In this document: positions 1-6,833 of the stretch, piece by piece | Layout of the letters: every line of letters starts with the position of its first letter | How positions within the stretch are numbered: position 1 is the first letter of the stretch | From: Streptosporangiaceae bacterium | Lineage (GTDB): Bacteria > Actinomycetota > Actinomycetes > Streptosporangiales > Streptosporangiaceae | Direction: 5' to 3' | NCBI GenBank assembly: GCA_030039095.1 | Contig: JASHQP010000506.1 | Coordinates: 1 to 13,889 of the forward strand | DNA length: 13,889 nucleotides | Position numbers and translations under genes: made by a program | Notes under the pieces: generated by a model | Database searches by the model: none | Told to the model about the DNA's origin: nothing | What the model saw: only the letters and a program-made list of their open reading frames with translations

Positions 1-1
1 C

Positions 2-2278
2 GCGCTGGACGCGTGGCGCGCCGCGGCCCAGGCCCCGGCCGGGCCGGTCCGCACCTGCTTCCGTCTGGTCGAGCCGGCGGCCGGGCCGGACGCCGCAACC
101 TGGACGGTCGAGCTCGCGCTGCAGTCGACCGACGACCCAAGCCTGCTGCTGCCCGCGGCGGACATCTGGTCGGGAGAATCGGCGGGCGGCTGGGCGGCGG
201 CCGGGATCAAGCACCCGGAAGAGGATCTGCTGGCCGGCCTGGGCACCGCGTCGCGGCTGTTCGCCGAGCTCGACGCCGAACTGCGTACCCCAGCGCCGGA
301 GGAGGTGAGCCTCGACACCGAGGGAGCGGCGCGGTTCCTGCAGCAGACCGGCCCGCTGCTGGCCGGGGCCGGGTTCGGCGTGCTGCTGCCGGACTGGGTC
401 GGCGGCGCCCGCAAGCGCCTGGGCCTCAAGATCACCACGAGGGCGCGCGGCGCGCCCGGCGCGGCCCCGGCCACGGAGTCGAAGTTCGGCATGGGAGACC
501 TCGTCGACTTCCGCTACGACCTCGCGGTCGGCGACGAGGCGCTGAGCCCGGAAGAACTCGAGGAGCTGGCCAGGCTGAAGGTTCCCCTGGTCCGGCTGCG
601 CGGCCAGTGGGTGGAACTCGACGACCGGCACCTGCAGGCCGCACTGAGGTTCCTCGAGCGCAGCCAGGACCGGTCCGGCACCATGACCGCGGCCGAGGCG
701 CTGGTCGACGGGCTCGGCGGCGTGGAAGATGACCTGCCGGTGGTCGGCGTGGACGCCGACGGCTGGCTCGGCGACCTCCTGTCCGGCCAGGCGGACCGCC
801 GGCTCGCACCGGTCCCCACCCCCGCGTCGTTCCAGGGAGAACTGCGTCCCTACCAGGAACGCGGCCTGGCCTGGCTGTCCTTCCTCGGCGACCTCGGCCT
901 CGGTGCAATACTCGCAGATGACATGGGATTGGGTAAAACCGCCCAGACCCTAGCATCTCTTGCATTGCTCTCGAAGCAGGATAATACATCTCCGGCCCTG
1001 GTGGTGTGCCCGATGTCGCTGGTCGGGAACTGGCAGCGAGAGGCCGAGCGGTTCACTCCCGAGCTGAACCTGCACGTCCACCATGGCGCGGACCGGTTGA
1101 GCGGCGAGGATCTGACGGCTGCGCTGAACGAGGCGGATCTGGTGATCACCACGTATGGGCTGGCCGCTCGGGATCAGGAGGCACTGGGCGAGGTTCAGTG
1201 GGCGCGGGTGGTGTGCGACGAGGCGCAGAACATCAAGAACGCGGCGACGCGGCAGGCCCGGGCGGTGCGGGCCTTGCCTGCCCAGGCGCGGATCGCGCTG
1301 ACCGGCACGCCGGTCGAGAACCGGCTCAGCGACCTCTGGTCGATCATGGAGTTCGTCCGGCCGGGGCTGCTCGGCCCGGCGGAGCGGTTCCGCACCAGGT
1401 TCGCGGTGCCGATCGAGCGCAACGGCGACGAGGAGGCCGCCGACCGGCTGAAGCGGATCACCGGCCCGTTCATCCTGCGACGGCTGAAGACCGACAAGAC
1501 GATCATCTCCGATCTGCCGGACAAGCTGGAGATGAAGGTCTGGTGCAACCTCACGCCGGAGCAGGCGTCGCTGTACCAGGCGACGGTCAGCGACATGATG
1601 GCCAGGATCGAGGCGGCGGAGGCGGCGGGGGAGGGCATGGAGCGCCGCGGCCTGGTGCTGGCGACGATGGCCAAGCTCAAGCAGGTCTGCAACCATCCCG
1701 CGCACCTGCTCGGCGACGGCTCCCGGCTGGACGGCCGGTCCGGCAAGCTCGCCAGGCTCGAAGAGATCTGCGACGAGGTCATCAGCGACGGCGACAAGGC
1801 CCTGTGCTTCACCCAGTACGCGGAGTTCGGCCGGATGCTGCAGCCGTACCTGGCGAGCAGGCTCGGCTGCCCGGTGCTGTACCTGCACGGCGGCACGTCG
1901 AAGCGGCAGCGCGACGCGATGGTGGCCGAGTTCCAGGACTCGGCCGAGCCCGGGCTGTTCGTGCTGTCGCTGAAGGCGGGCGGCACCGGGCTGAATCTGA
2001 CCGCGGCCAGCCACGTGATCCACATCGACCGCTGGTGGAACCCGGCGGTGGAGGAGCAGGCCACCGACCGGGCGTTCCGGATCGGCCAGCGAAAGGACGT
2101 GCAGGTGCGCAAGTTCGTCTGCGTCGGCACGCTGGAGGAGCGGATCGATGCCATGATCGAGGAGAAGAAGGCGCTGGCCGAGCGGATCGTCGGGACCGGC
2201 GAAGGCTGGCTGACCGAACTGTCAACGGCCGACCTGCGCCAGGTCATGAGGCTGTCGCCGGAGGCGGTGTCGGAATGA
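2..2278 (+). CDS. SNF2-family DEAD/DEAH-box helicase, 5' end outside window
   Basis: This is an ATP-dependent SNF2/Rad54-type helicase or translocase acting on duplex nucleic acid; the substrate is unknown. The frame is open from the first codon at position 2, and residues before the GTG at 305 read as normal protein in the same frame, so the gene starts upstream and 305 is not its start. About 758 residues are visible. In order: an N-terminal segment resembling the helicase-associated region of bacterial SNF2 proteins (to about 830), Walker A DDMGLGKT (917-940), Walker B DEAQ (1217-1228), LTGTPVENRLSDLW (about 1298 on), then the C-terminal helicase lobe with YLHGGTSKRQRD and the motif V-VI block ending AFRIGQ (1967-2089). 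It is followed 37 bases later by the SWIM gene on the same strand, so co-transcription is likely. Codon use around Walker A (about 901-992) is strikingly A/T-ending compared with the rest. Family call is secure; biological role is not. Confidence 0.95.
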   Translation, partial: ALDAWRAAAQAPAGPVRTCFRLVEPAAGPDAATWTVELALQSTDDPSLLLPAADIWSGESAGGWAAAGIKHPEEDLLAGLGTASRLFAELDAELRTPAPEEVSLDTEGAARFLQQTGPLLAGAGFGVLLPDWVGGARKRLGLKITTRARGAPGAAPATESKFGMGDLVDFRYDLAVGDEALSPEELEELARLKVPLVRLRGQWVELDDRHLQAALRFLERSQDRSGTMTAAEALVDGLGGVEDDLPVVGVDADGWLGDLLSGQADRRLAPVPTPASFQGELRPYQERGLAWLSFLGDLGLGAILADDMGLGKTAQTLASLALLSKQDNTSPALVVCPMSLVGNWQREAERFTPELNLHVHHGADRLSGEDLTAALNEADLVITTYGLAARDQEALGEVQWARVVCDEAQNIKNAATRQARAVRALPAQARIALTGTPVENRLSDLWSIMEFVRPGLLGPAERFRTRFAVPIERNGDEEAADRLKRITGPFILRRLKTDKTIISDLPDKLEMKVWCNLTPEQASLYQATVSDMMARIEAAEAAGEGMERRGLVLATMAKLKQVCNHPAHLLGDGSRLDGRSGKLARLEEICDEVISDGDKALCFTQYAEFGRMLQPYLASRLGCPVLYLHGGTSKRQRDAMVAEFQDSAEPGLFVLSLKAGGTGLNLTAASHVIHIDRWWNPAVEEQATDRAFRIGQRKDVQVRKFVCVGTLEERIDAMIEEKKALAERIVGTGEGWLTELSTADLRQVMRLSPEAVSE

Positions 2279-2315
2279 GCGAGCCGATGGTATCCCGGCG
2301 AGCGGGGGAGGGAGC

Positions 2316-3158
2316 GTGAGCTGGCAGGACTTCGGGCCGTCACGGCCGCTCGAGGTCGAAGGCGGCGTCAAGGCGCGCAGCAAGCGCGGCTCCATCGGGG
2401 AGCAGTGGTGGTCGCGCCGGTTCATCGACGTGCTGGAGTCGTTCGGCATGACCGGCCGGCTGGCCAGGGGCCGGAACTACGCCCGCCGCGGTCAGGTCAT
2501 CGGCTTCGAGATCTCGTGCGGGTATGTCAACGCCCAGGTGCAGGGGTCGCGGCCGAAGCCGTACACGGTGCGGATCCAGGTGACGCCGCTGACCATACCG
2601 CAGTGGCGCAAGGTGGAGCGGGCGCTCGCCGCGCAGGCGCTGTTCCGGGCCAAGCTGCTGGCCGGGGAGATGCCACCGGAGATCGAGGATGTGTTCGCGG
2701 ACTGCGGCACGCCGCTGTTCCCCCGGTCCGCGCGCGACCTGGACATGTCCTGCTCCTGCCCGGACTGGGGCGTGCCGTGCAAGCACCTGGCCGCGGTCTG
2801 CTACGTGCTGGCCGAGGCCTTCGACCTCGACCCGTTCGGCATCCTGGCCTGGCGCGGCCGCGGCCGGGACGACCTGCTCGCCGCGCTGCGCCTGACCGGG
2901 CGGGAGGACGACGAACCCGCGCGGCCGCTCATCGACGTCACCGACCGTCCGCTGGCCGAGTGCGTCGCGGACTTCTGGTCACCGGGCATGAGCGTGCAGC
3001 GGCTGCGGGCGCTGCCCCCGGTGCCCGCGGCAGCGCCCGACCTGCTGCTGCGCACGTTCGAGCCGCCGCGGATCCAGGTTCGTGACACGGACCTGACCAG
3101 CCTGCTGGCCCCGGCCTACCACCGGCTGGCGGTCGCGGACGAGCCGCCCGACGGCTGA
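2316..3158 (+). CDS. SWIM zinc-finger domain protein
   Basis: A 280-residue protein with a SWIM zinc-binding motif, C-S-C-P-D-W-G-V-P-C-K-H (C146, C148, C155, H157), flanked by the usual hydrophobic LAAVCYVLAEAFDLDPF helix. SWIM motifs are known as DNA- or protein-interaction modules, and in actinobacteria such proteins are often encoded beside an SNF2 helicase, as here. The N-terminal part (WWSRRFIDVLESFGMTGRLARGRNYARRGQV) is typical of this partner family. The GTG start at 2316 is supported by a GA-rich Shine-Dalgarno sequence (GGGGGAGGGAG, 2304-2314) directly in front. It follows the helicase stop by 37 bases and probably shares its transcript. It ends 15 bases before the convergent methyltransferase stop, with no clear terminator between. 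A role as targeting subunit for the helicase is inference. Confidence 0.9.
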   Translation: MSWQDFGPSRPLEVEGGVKARSKRGSIGEQWWSRRFIDVLESFGMTGRLARGRNYARRGQVIGFEISCGYVNAQVQGSRPKPYTVRIQVTPLTIPQWRKVERALAAQALFRAKLLAGEMPPEIEDVFADCGTPLFPRSARDLDMSCSCPDWGVPCKHLAAVCYVLAEAFDLDPFGILAWRGRGRDDLLAALRLTGREDDEPARPLIDVTDRPLAECVADFWSPGMSVQRLRALPPVPAAAPDLLLRTFEPPRIQVRDTDLTSLLAPAYHRLAVADEPPDG

Positions 3159-3173
3159 CCAGCGGCCCGCACG

Positions 3174-4001
3174 TCACGGACGGCGGGCGACCGCGCCGTA
3201 CCACCAGTGGGAGCCGTCGCTGTCCGCGGCGGCGGGATCTTCGGCGCCCCAGACACCGAGGTGGGTGACGGCTGGGTCCGCTCCCTTGTACGGCGGCTCG
3301 ATCTCCAGGCCGGCGAAGAGCCGCTCGACCTCGGCTCGCGGCCGCGGATGCCAGTCGGCGCCCGACTGCGCGTACACGTCGGTGCTGGCCTGCACGAGGG
3401 CGGGCGGGAGGCGATCGTAGGTCGCGTGTGACAGCGCCACGTAACTGCCGGGTGCGAGCGCAGCGACATACCGGGCCACCAGTCCCCACGGATCCCGCTC
3501 GTCGGAGACGAAGTGCAGCACCGCCGTCATCAGCAGGCCCACCGGCTCACCGAAATCGATCAGCCGCCGCAGTTCCGGGTCATCCAGGATGGTGTCGGGC
3601 TCACGCAGGTCGGCGGTGATGACCGCGGTGGTCCCGTCGTGGGCGAGCAACTCGCAGGCGTACGCCCGGACCATCGGGTCGATGTCCACGTAGACCACGT
3701 GCGCGTCCGGTGCGATGCGCTGCACGGTCTCGTGCGTGTTGCCCTCCGTGGGCAGGCCCGAGCCAAGGTCGACGAACTGGCGCACGCCCTGCTCGGCAGC
3801 CATCCAGCGGGCCGCACGCTGATGGAACGCGCGGTTCACCCACGCCGCGTCCTCCAGGTCGGGAGCCCGCTCACGGACCCGCTCCGCGGCTTCGCGATCG
3901 ACCGGGAAATTGTGCTTGCCGCCCAGCACGTAGTCGTACATCCGGGCGGGGCTCGGCTTCGTGGGGTCGACACCGGGTGGGACCTGCGGGGTTTCGGTCA
4001 C
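3174..4001 (-). CDS. SAM-dependent methyltransferase, Methyltransf_19/DUF574 family
   Basis: A 275-residue class I methyltransferase of the actinobacterial Methyltransf_19 (DUF574) family, whose substrates are mostly unknown. The family's N-terminal signature is present (PSPARMYDYVLGGKHNF, residues 17-32). The SAM-binding motif I follows as FVDLGSGLPTEGNTHE (76-91), then VVYVDIDP (102-109) with the acidic residue for the ribose, and AVITADLREP. The length fits the family. I place the start at the GTG at 4001 because homologues begin just before TPQVPPGVDPTKPSPARMYDY; the frame stays open to 4295 but that extension is low-complexity and unlike the family. No good ribosome-binding site precedes GTG 4001, while a TATTAT hexamer lies 8 bases upstream, which suggests a leaderless or nearly leaderless transcript. 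It converges on the SWIM gene. Substrate is not predictable from sequence. Confidence 0.92.
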   Translation of the reverse strand: MTETPQVPPGVDPTKPSPARMYDYVLGGKHNFPVDREAAERVRERAPDLEDAAWVNRAFHQRAARWMAAEQGVRQFVDLGSGLPTEGNTHETVQRIAPDAHVVYVDIDPMVRAYACELLAHDGTTAVITADLREPDTILDDPELRRLIDFGEPVGLLMTAVLHFVSDERDPWGLVARYVAALAPGSYVALSHATYDRLPPALVQASTDVYAQSGADWHPRPRAEVERLFAGLEIEPPYKGADPAVTHLGVWGAEDPAAADSDGSHWWYGAVARRP

Positions 4002-4009
4002 AATGCCCC

Positions 4010-4015
4010 ATAATA
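4010..4015 (-). promoter_or_regulatory. Possible -10 element of the methyltransferase gene
   Basis: On the minus strand the sequence TATTAT sits 8 bases before the GTG at 4001. This is conspicuous in a GC-rich background and matches TATAAT at 5 of 6 positions. Transcription would begin almost at the start codon, which fits leaderless genes common in actinobacteria. No convincing -35 box is visible upstream. Confidence 0.3.
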
Positions 4016-4061
4016 TCGGACCCTTGAACGGCCGTGCAGGGGCCGGGGGAGCGGGCGCCTG

Positions 4062-4117
4062 CGGCTGGGGTGCGCGGTGCCGAGGGTGGTTGCATCCGGC
4101 TGGCGTGCGCGGTGCCG
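4062..4117. repeat. 21-bp imperfect direct repeat
   Basis: Two copies, 4062-4082 and 4097-4117, differ at one base (CGGCTGGgGTGCGCGGTGCCG versus a C at the lower-case position) and are offset by 35 bp. They lie 60-115 bases upstream of the methyltransferase start on its strand. They may be chance duplication or a regulatory repeat; nothing shows a function. Confidence 0.6.
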
Positions 4118-4386
4118 GAACTAGCGCGGGCGGCTGGGCGGCGGCGCCGGAGACGGGTGCGCGCGGCCGGCGCGGCGGCGCTGGGAACAGGTGCCTGACG
4201 CCCCGCGGACGTTGCCGGGCATTGCCCGCCAGTCGCCAGTCCTCAGCAGCCGGATCCACGCCTGGATTGGACTCATCGCCTGCATGGCAATGCACCAGCT
4301 CGGCCGCCCTGCGACTATCGATAATGGCGCGATGCTGGCGTTCTTGACGCCGTATAAGGTGGGCTGCCCGGGCCGAAAGTGGATCT

Positions 4387-4812
4387 CTATTTGGACGACG
4401 TCGCCGTCGCGCCGGCGTGTGATGGCGCCCCGCGTGAAGGAATATGCACGCATACTAGTTTTGGTTTCGGCAAGAATGTGCGTTCGGCCCACTCCGCCAG
4501 CCGCAGGGCCCGGCGCTGCGACGGGCTGAGGTGCTCCCTCGGGACCGTCACGGCCATCTTTCCCTTGCTGACGGTCATCACGGCGCTGCGGGCCAGGGGC
4601 GTCCAGTAGTGGTTAATCGCGTCGGCCTGCGCCGAGCTCGGGACCGACAACTCGTAGGCGCAAAACCGTTTCGAGCTGCCTTTCGCTACCGCAACATGGG
4701 CAACCGCGTGCGCTGCCGCATCTACCGCGTCAGCGCACCCCGCCGTGAATCCGCATATGACGCACAGCAGCGCAATAGGTGCGGCCTTGCCGATGATGCG
4801 CAACATGATCAC
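4387..4812 (-). CDS. Putative small secreted lipoprotein, unknown family
   Basis: A 141-residue protein that I do not recognise. The N-terminus looks like a lipoprotein signal peptide: short basic start (MIMLRIIGK), hydrophobic core (AAPIALLCVICGF) and a lipobox-like TAGC with Cys at residue 26, so the mature protein would be membrane-anchored outside the cytoplasm. The mature part has an Ala/His/Val-rich stretch and two further cysteines (RFCAYEL and KLVCVHI) that could form a disulphide. The GTG start at 4812 has GGAGAG upstream at suitable spacing; an ATG at 4806 is the alternative. The gene is somewhat less GC-rich than its neighbours, particularly near its 3' end. It stands alone on the minus strand between a gene-poor stretch and the NYN gene's terminator. 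The -3 lipobox position is Thr, which is permitted but not ideal. Real gene likely; function unknown. Confidence 0.6.
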   Translation of the reverse strand: MIMLRIIGKAAPIALLCVICGFTAGCADAVDAAAHAVAHVAVAKGSSKRFCAYELSVPSSAQADAINHYWTPLARSAVMTVSKGKMAVTVPREHLSPSQRRALRLAEWAERTFLPKPKLVCVHIPSRGAPSHAGATATSSK

Positions 4813-4911
4813 CCGCTCTCCACGCTACCAGCGCCGGGCGCCAACGCGGCTTTCAGAGGCGGGACGTTACGGTATTGCCGACCGTGCGTTACGCATTTTT
4901 TGCTGACCGGT

Positions 4912-4959
4912 GGGAAAACGAGGCAGTTCCTGGCTCAACGGCGACGGAACTGTTGCCTC
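4912..4959 (-). terminator. Probable intrinsic terminator of the NYN gene
   Basis: On the minus strand, starting 5 bases after the NYN stop, GAGGCA-ACA-GTTCC (4959-4946) pairs with GGAAC-TGCCTC (4930-4920). This gives an 11-bp stem with a 3-base bulge and a 15-base loop. It is followed directly by GTTTTCCC. The stem, its position and the T-run fit a rho-independent terminator, though the T-run is short. Confidence 0.6.
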
Positions 4960-4964
4960 AGGAC

Positions 4965-5822
4965 TCAGGATGCTGGCTGCTTGGCGGCTGGCTGCTTGGC
5001 GGCTGGCTGCTTCCGCTGGCGGGGCTTGGCGGGCTCGGCCGGCTGCTTGCCGACCACCAGCGCCACCAGCATGTCCGACGACGAGCGGTCCTTCTTCACC
5101 TGAACGATGTCCGGCAGCCGGCTGAGCAGGACCCGGAAGCTGCTCGCCCCGTAGTTGCGTTCGTCGAACGACGGGTCGAGCGCGAGCATCTTGCTCTTCA
5201 GCCATGACCCGGTGGCCGAGTCGTCCGGTGATTCCTCCATGGCGGCGACGACCAGCCGTTTCACGTCGGCGATGTCGAAGTTCGCGCCCACCTCGGCCCG
5301 CACCGCCGGGTTGACGGCGGCGACGATCGTCCCCCAGTACTTGTACTCGTTGCACACCGCGACCAGCCGGGAACTGGAGGAGGCCCGGGTGCCGACCCCA
5401 ACCACCCATTTCCCGAACTCACGCAGCCGCTGCACCAGCGGCGAGTAGTCGCCGTCCCCAGCGACCAGCAGGAACGTGCCGACATCCGGGTGGGTGATCA
5501 GCACCTCCATGGCGTCGACGGCCATCAGGATGTCGGCCGCGTTCTTCTGCTGGGCCCCGAACCTGGTGACCTGGATGAGGGTGATCCCGTTCTGCGCGAG
5601 GCTGTGCTGGTAGCGGCCGAACTCGGGCTTCGACCAGTCGGCGTAGGCGCGGCGGATCGAGGTGTTGCCGTAGTCGCGGCACAGCCGCTCGAGCGCCTTG
5701 TACGGGATCGGGTCGGCCTCGCCGGGCAGGTCCTCCCCGGCGCCCAGCGCCAGGTTCTCCAGGTCGATGAACACTGCCACCTGGTCACCGGACGCTGCCT
5801 GCTGCGCTTGCGCCCCGGCCAT
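4965..5822 (-). CDS. NYN-domain (PIN-like) ribonuclease-family protein with OST-HTH-like C-terminus
   Basis: A 285-residue LabA/NYN-type protein. The NYN fold is a PIN-like nuclease fold, and family members are proposed or shown to cleave RNA with acidic residues holding metal. Here the acidic set is visible: VFIDLENL (D20, N23), NAADILMAVDAM (D97, D103) and AGDGDYSP (D123, D125). Residues about 183-255 (DIADVKRLVVAAM...GASSFRVLLSRLPDIVQVKKD) look like an OST-HTH/LOTUS domain, an RNA-binding module often fused to NYN domains. The tail is low-complexity and basic, with KQPAA repeats. The ATG at 5822 is used because VFID follows shortly; its ribosome-binding site is weak. It lies 117 bases downstream of tetR on the same strand and ends at a likely terminator. 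RNA turnover or quality control is the probable role; the RNA target is unknown. Confidence 0.9.
   Translation of the reverse strand: MAGAQAQQAASGDQVAVFIDLENLALGAGEDLPGEADPIPYKALERLCRDYGNTSIRRAYADWSKPEFGRYQHSLAQNGITLIQVTRFGAQQKNAADILMAVDAMEVLITHPDVGTFLLVAGDGDYSPLVQRLREFGKWVVGVGTRASSSSRLVAVCNEYKYWGTIVAAVNPAVRAEVGANFDIADVKRLVVAAMEESPDDSATGSWLKSKMLALDPSFDERNYGASSFRVLLSRLPDIVQVKKDRSSSDMLVALVVGKQPAEPAKPRQRKQPAAKQPAAKQPAS
4974..5012 (-). repeat. 15-bp in-frame tandem repeat coding KQPAA
   Basis: A 15-bp unit is repeated about 2.6 times (4974-4988, 4989-5003, then 5004-5012 partial) at the 3' end of the NYN gene. It encodes the basic tail KQPAAKQPAAKQP. As whole codons, it can expand or contract without frameshift. 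Confidence 0.85.
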
Positions 5823-5872
5823 CAGGCAGCCCGCCGTTCCCGCTCGGTGCTCCGCTGCACTGGTCCACCTTT

Positions 5873-5934
5873 CTTCCGCCGGCGCTTACGCTAGCCCGCC
5901 CGTCTTCCGCCGGCCCTTACGCTAGCCCGCCCGC
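5873..5934. repeat. 31-bp intergenic tandem duplication
   Basis: Two adjacent 31-bp copies (5873-5903 and 5904-5934) differ at two bases, 5884 versus 5915 and the last base. Each contains CTTACGCTAGCCCGCCCG, including the palindrome GCTAGC. They fill most of the gap between the tetR stop and the NYN start, so they sit in the probable promoter or leader of the NYN gene. Confidence 0.85.
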
Positions 5935-5939
5935 GATCT

Positions 5940-6689
5940 TTACGGCGCTGTTCGGCCCGGGGGCGGCGGGTACTGCAGGCCGACCATCGGCGCCATCTCC
6001 GCCAGCATGAGCTCGAACATCGGCCTTGCGTCGTCGAGCGCGAAGCCCAGGTGGCCGAACACCTCCAGGCTGACGATCCCGTAGAGCCGTACCCAGCATC
6101 GCAGGAACACCAGCAGTAGCCCGATGGGCAGGTCGGCGGCGAGCTGGCCGAGCCCGTCCCGGTAACGTTCCAGCTGCTCGGCCAGGCCTTCGTCGATCTC
6201 GTCGTCCGGCGGCACCGGGAACGGCTGCTTGCGGTACAGCTCGATCATCAGGACGAAGAACGTGTTCCCGAACTGTCCGCCGCCCTCCGCGGTGATCTCG
6301 TCCGTCTCCACGTGCAGGCCGGGCAGCGGGGTGCCGAAGATCAGCCCGAACTCCCGAGGGTGGCCCAGCGACCAGCGGCGGAACTCCCAGCAGGCCGCGA
6401 GGACCTTCACCGTCATGTCACCACCGGACTCGGCGTCCGCGGCGGCGATCGCAGCGCGGATGTCCCCTGCCAGCTCGGTGAAGATGTCGGCGATGACGTG
6501 CTTGACCAGTTCCTCGTGGCTGCCGAAGTAACGGTAGAGAGCCGGCGCGGTCATCCCCATCTCGCGCGCGATCGCGCGCAGGGTGACGGCGTCGGGCCCC
6601 TCGGCGACCAGGATTCGCCGGGCCGTCTGCTTGATTTCCGCCATGGTCGCGGCGCGGACGCGATCTCTGCGGCTCGGTGCCTGAACCAC
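5940..6689 (-). CDS. TetR-family transcriptional regulator (WHG-type C-terminal domain)
   Basis: A 249-residue TetR-type repressor. The N-terminal HTH is clear: VTLRAIAREMGMTAPALYRYFGSHEELV (about residues 36-62), with the recognition helix MTAPALYRYFG. The RRDRVRAATMAEIKQTARR lead-in and the C-terminal half are typical of TetR proteins with the WHG (TetR_C_33) ligand domain. I choose the GTG at 6689: GGAGG stands 4 bases before it, and the conserved RRDRVRAAT segment requires a start upstream of the ATG at 6644. The TTG at 6731 has no support. The gene is divergent from the oxidoreductase gene, with a 15-bp GTTAAC palindrome in the gap; a related site precedes the MmpL gene. Autoregulation and control of the transporter are inferred. 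The effector is unknown. Confidence 0.93.
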   Translation of the reverse strand: MVQAPSRRDRVRAATMAEIKQTARRILVAEGPDAVTLRAIAREMGMTAPALYRYFGSHEELVKHVIADIFTELAGDIRAAIAAADAESGGDMTVKVLAACWEFRRWSLGHPREFGLIFGTPLPGLHVETDEITAEGGGQFGNTFFVLMIELYRKQPFPVPPDDEIDEGLAEQLERYRDGLGQLAADLPIGLLLVFLRCWVRLYGIVSLEVFGHLGFALDDARPMFELMLAEMAPMVGLQYPPPPGRTAP

Positions 6690-6747
6690 CTGGCCTCCGG
6701 GAGCTGAAGCACGTGCTGGCTGCGCCAGCAATTCCGCCGATCTTACC

Positions 6748-6762
6748 GTTTACAGCGTTAAC
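6748..6762. promoter_or_regulatory. Putative TetR operator between tetR and the oxidoreductase gene
   Basis: GTTTACAGCGTTAAC is a 15-bp imperfect palindrome (outer arms GTTTAC and GTTAAC). Read on the minus strand, GTTAACGCTGTAAAC, it matches GTTAACACTGTTCAC in front of the MmpL gene at 12 of 15 positions. It lies 59 bases before the tetR start and 72 before the oxidoreductase start, so it could serve both promoters. Confidence 0.55.
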
Positions 6763-6833
6763 TGTTCTGCCACGATTCCCGATGGCACAAACTATGAGTA
6801 GCCAGGTCAGCCAACCACGCCGGAGGCAAATCC

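Larger units (their letters stand above)
4002..4386. other. Gene-poor stretch between methyltransferase and lipoprotein genes
   Basis: About 385 bases without a gene I can support. It holds the probable methyltransferase promoter at its left end, a 21-bp direct repeat (separate entry), and a small hairpin GGCGT-N5-ACGCC (4337-4351) that lies behind the lipoprotein stop but lacks a U-tract. Open frames run through it on both strands (for example minus 4121-4492, about 123 codons, and plus 4191-4529), but they lack recognisable domains, have poor or no ribosome-binding sites, and the first overlaps the lipoprotein gene. The GC-rich left half is low in complexity; the right half near 4310-4390 is less GC-rich. 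Confidence 0.5.

Noticed and set aside
305..307. GTG at 305 as start of the helicase
   Set aside because: The same frame is open to the window edge, and the preceding 100 codons have protein-like composition continuous with the family N-terminal region.
950..2343. Long minus-strand frames (357 and 382 codons) opposite the SNF2 helicase gene
   Set aside because: Their compositions are shadow-like and have no recognisable domain; the plus-strand helicase motifs fully explain the segment.
4002..4295. An N-terminal extension of the methyltransferase to 4295
   Set aside because: The extra residues are Pro/Ala-rich and unlike the family, whose conserved N-terminus begins right after the GTG at 4001.
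4121..4492. A 123-codon minus-strand frame ending at 4121
   Set aside because: It overlaps the lipoprotein gene by about 105 bases, has no recognisable domain, and ends in a low-complexity Arg/Pro tail.
4885..4900. TGCGTTACGCA followed by six T as a plus-strand terminator
   Set aside because: The palindrome leaves a one-base loop, so it cannot form a usable stem, and no plus-strand gene precedes it.
6690..6731. TTG at 6731 as start of tetR
   Set aside because: The GTG at 6689 has GGAGG at 4-base spacing and the family N-terminus begins after it; the earlier codons are unlike TetR proteins.
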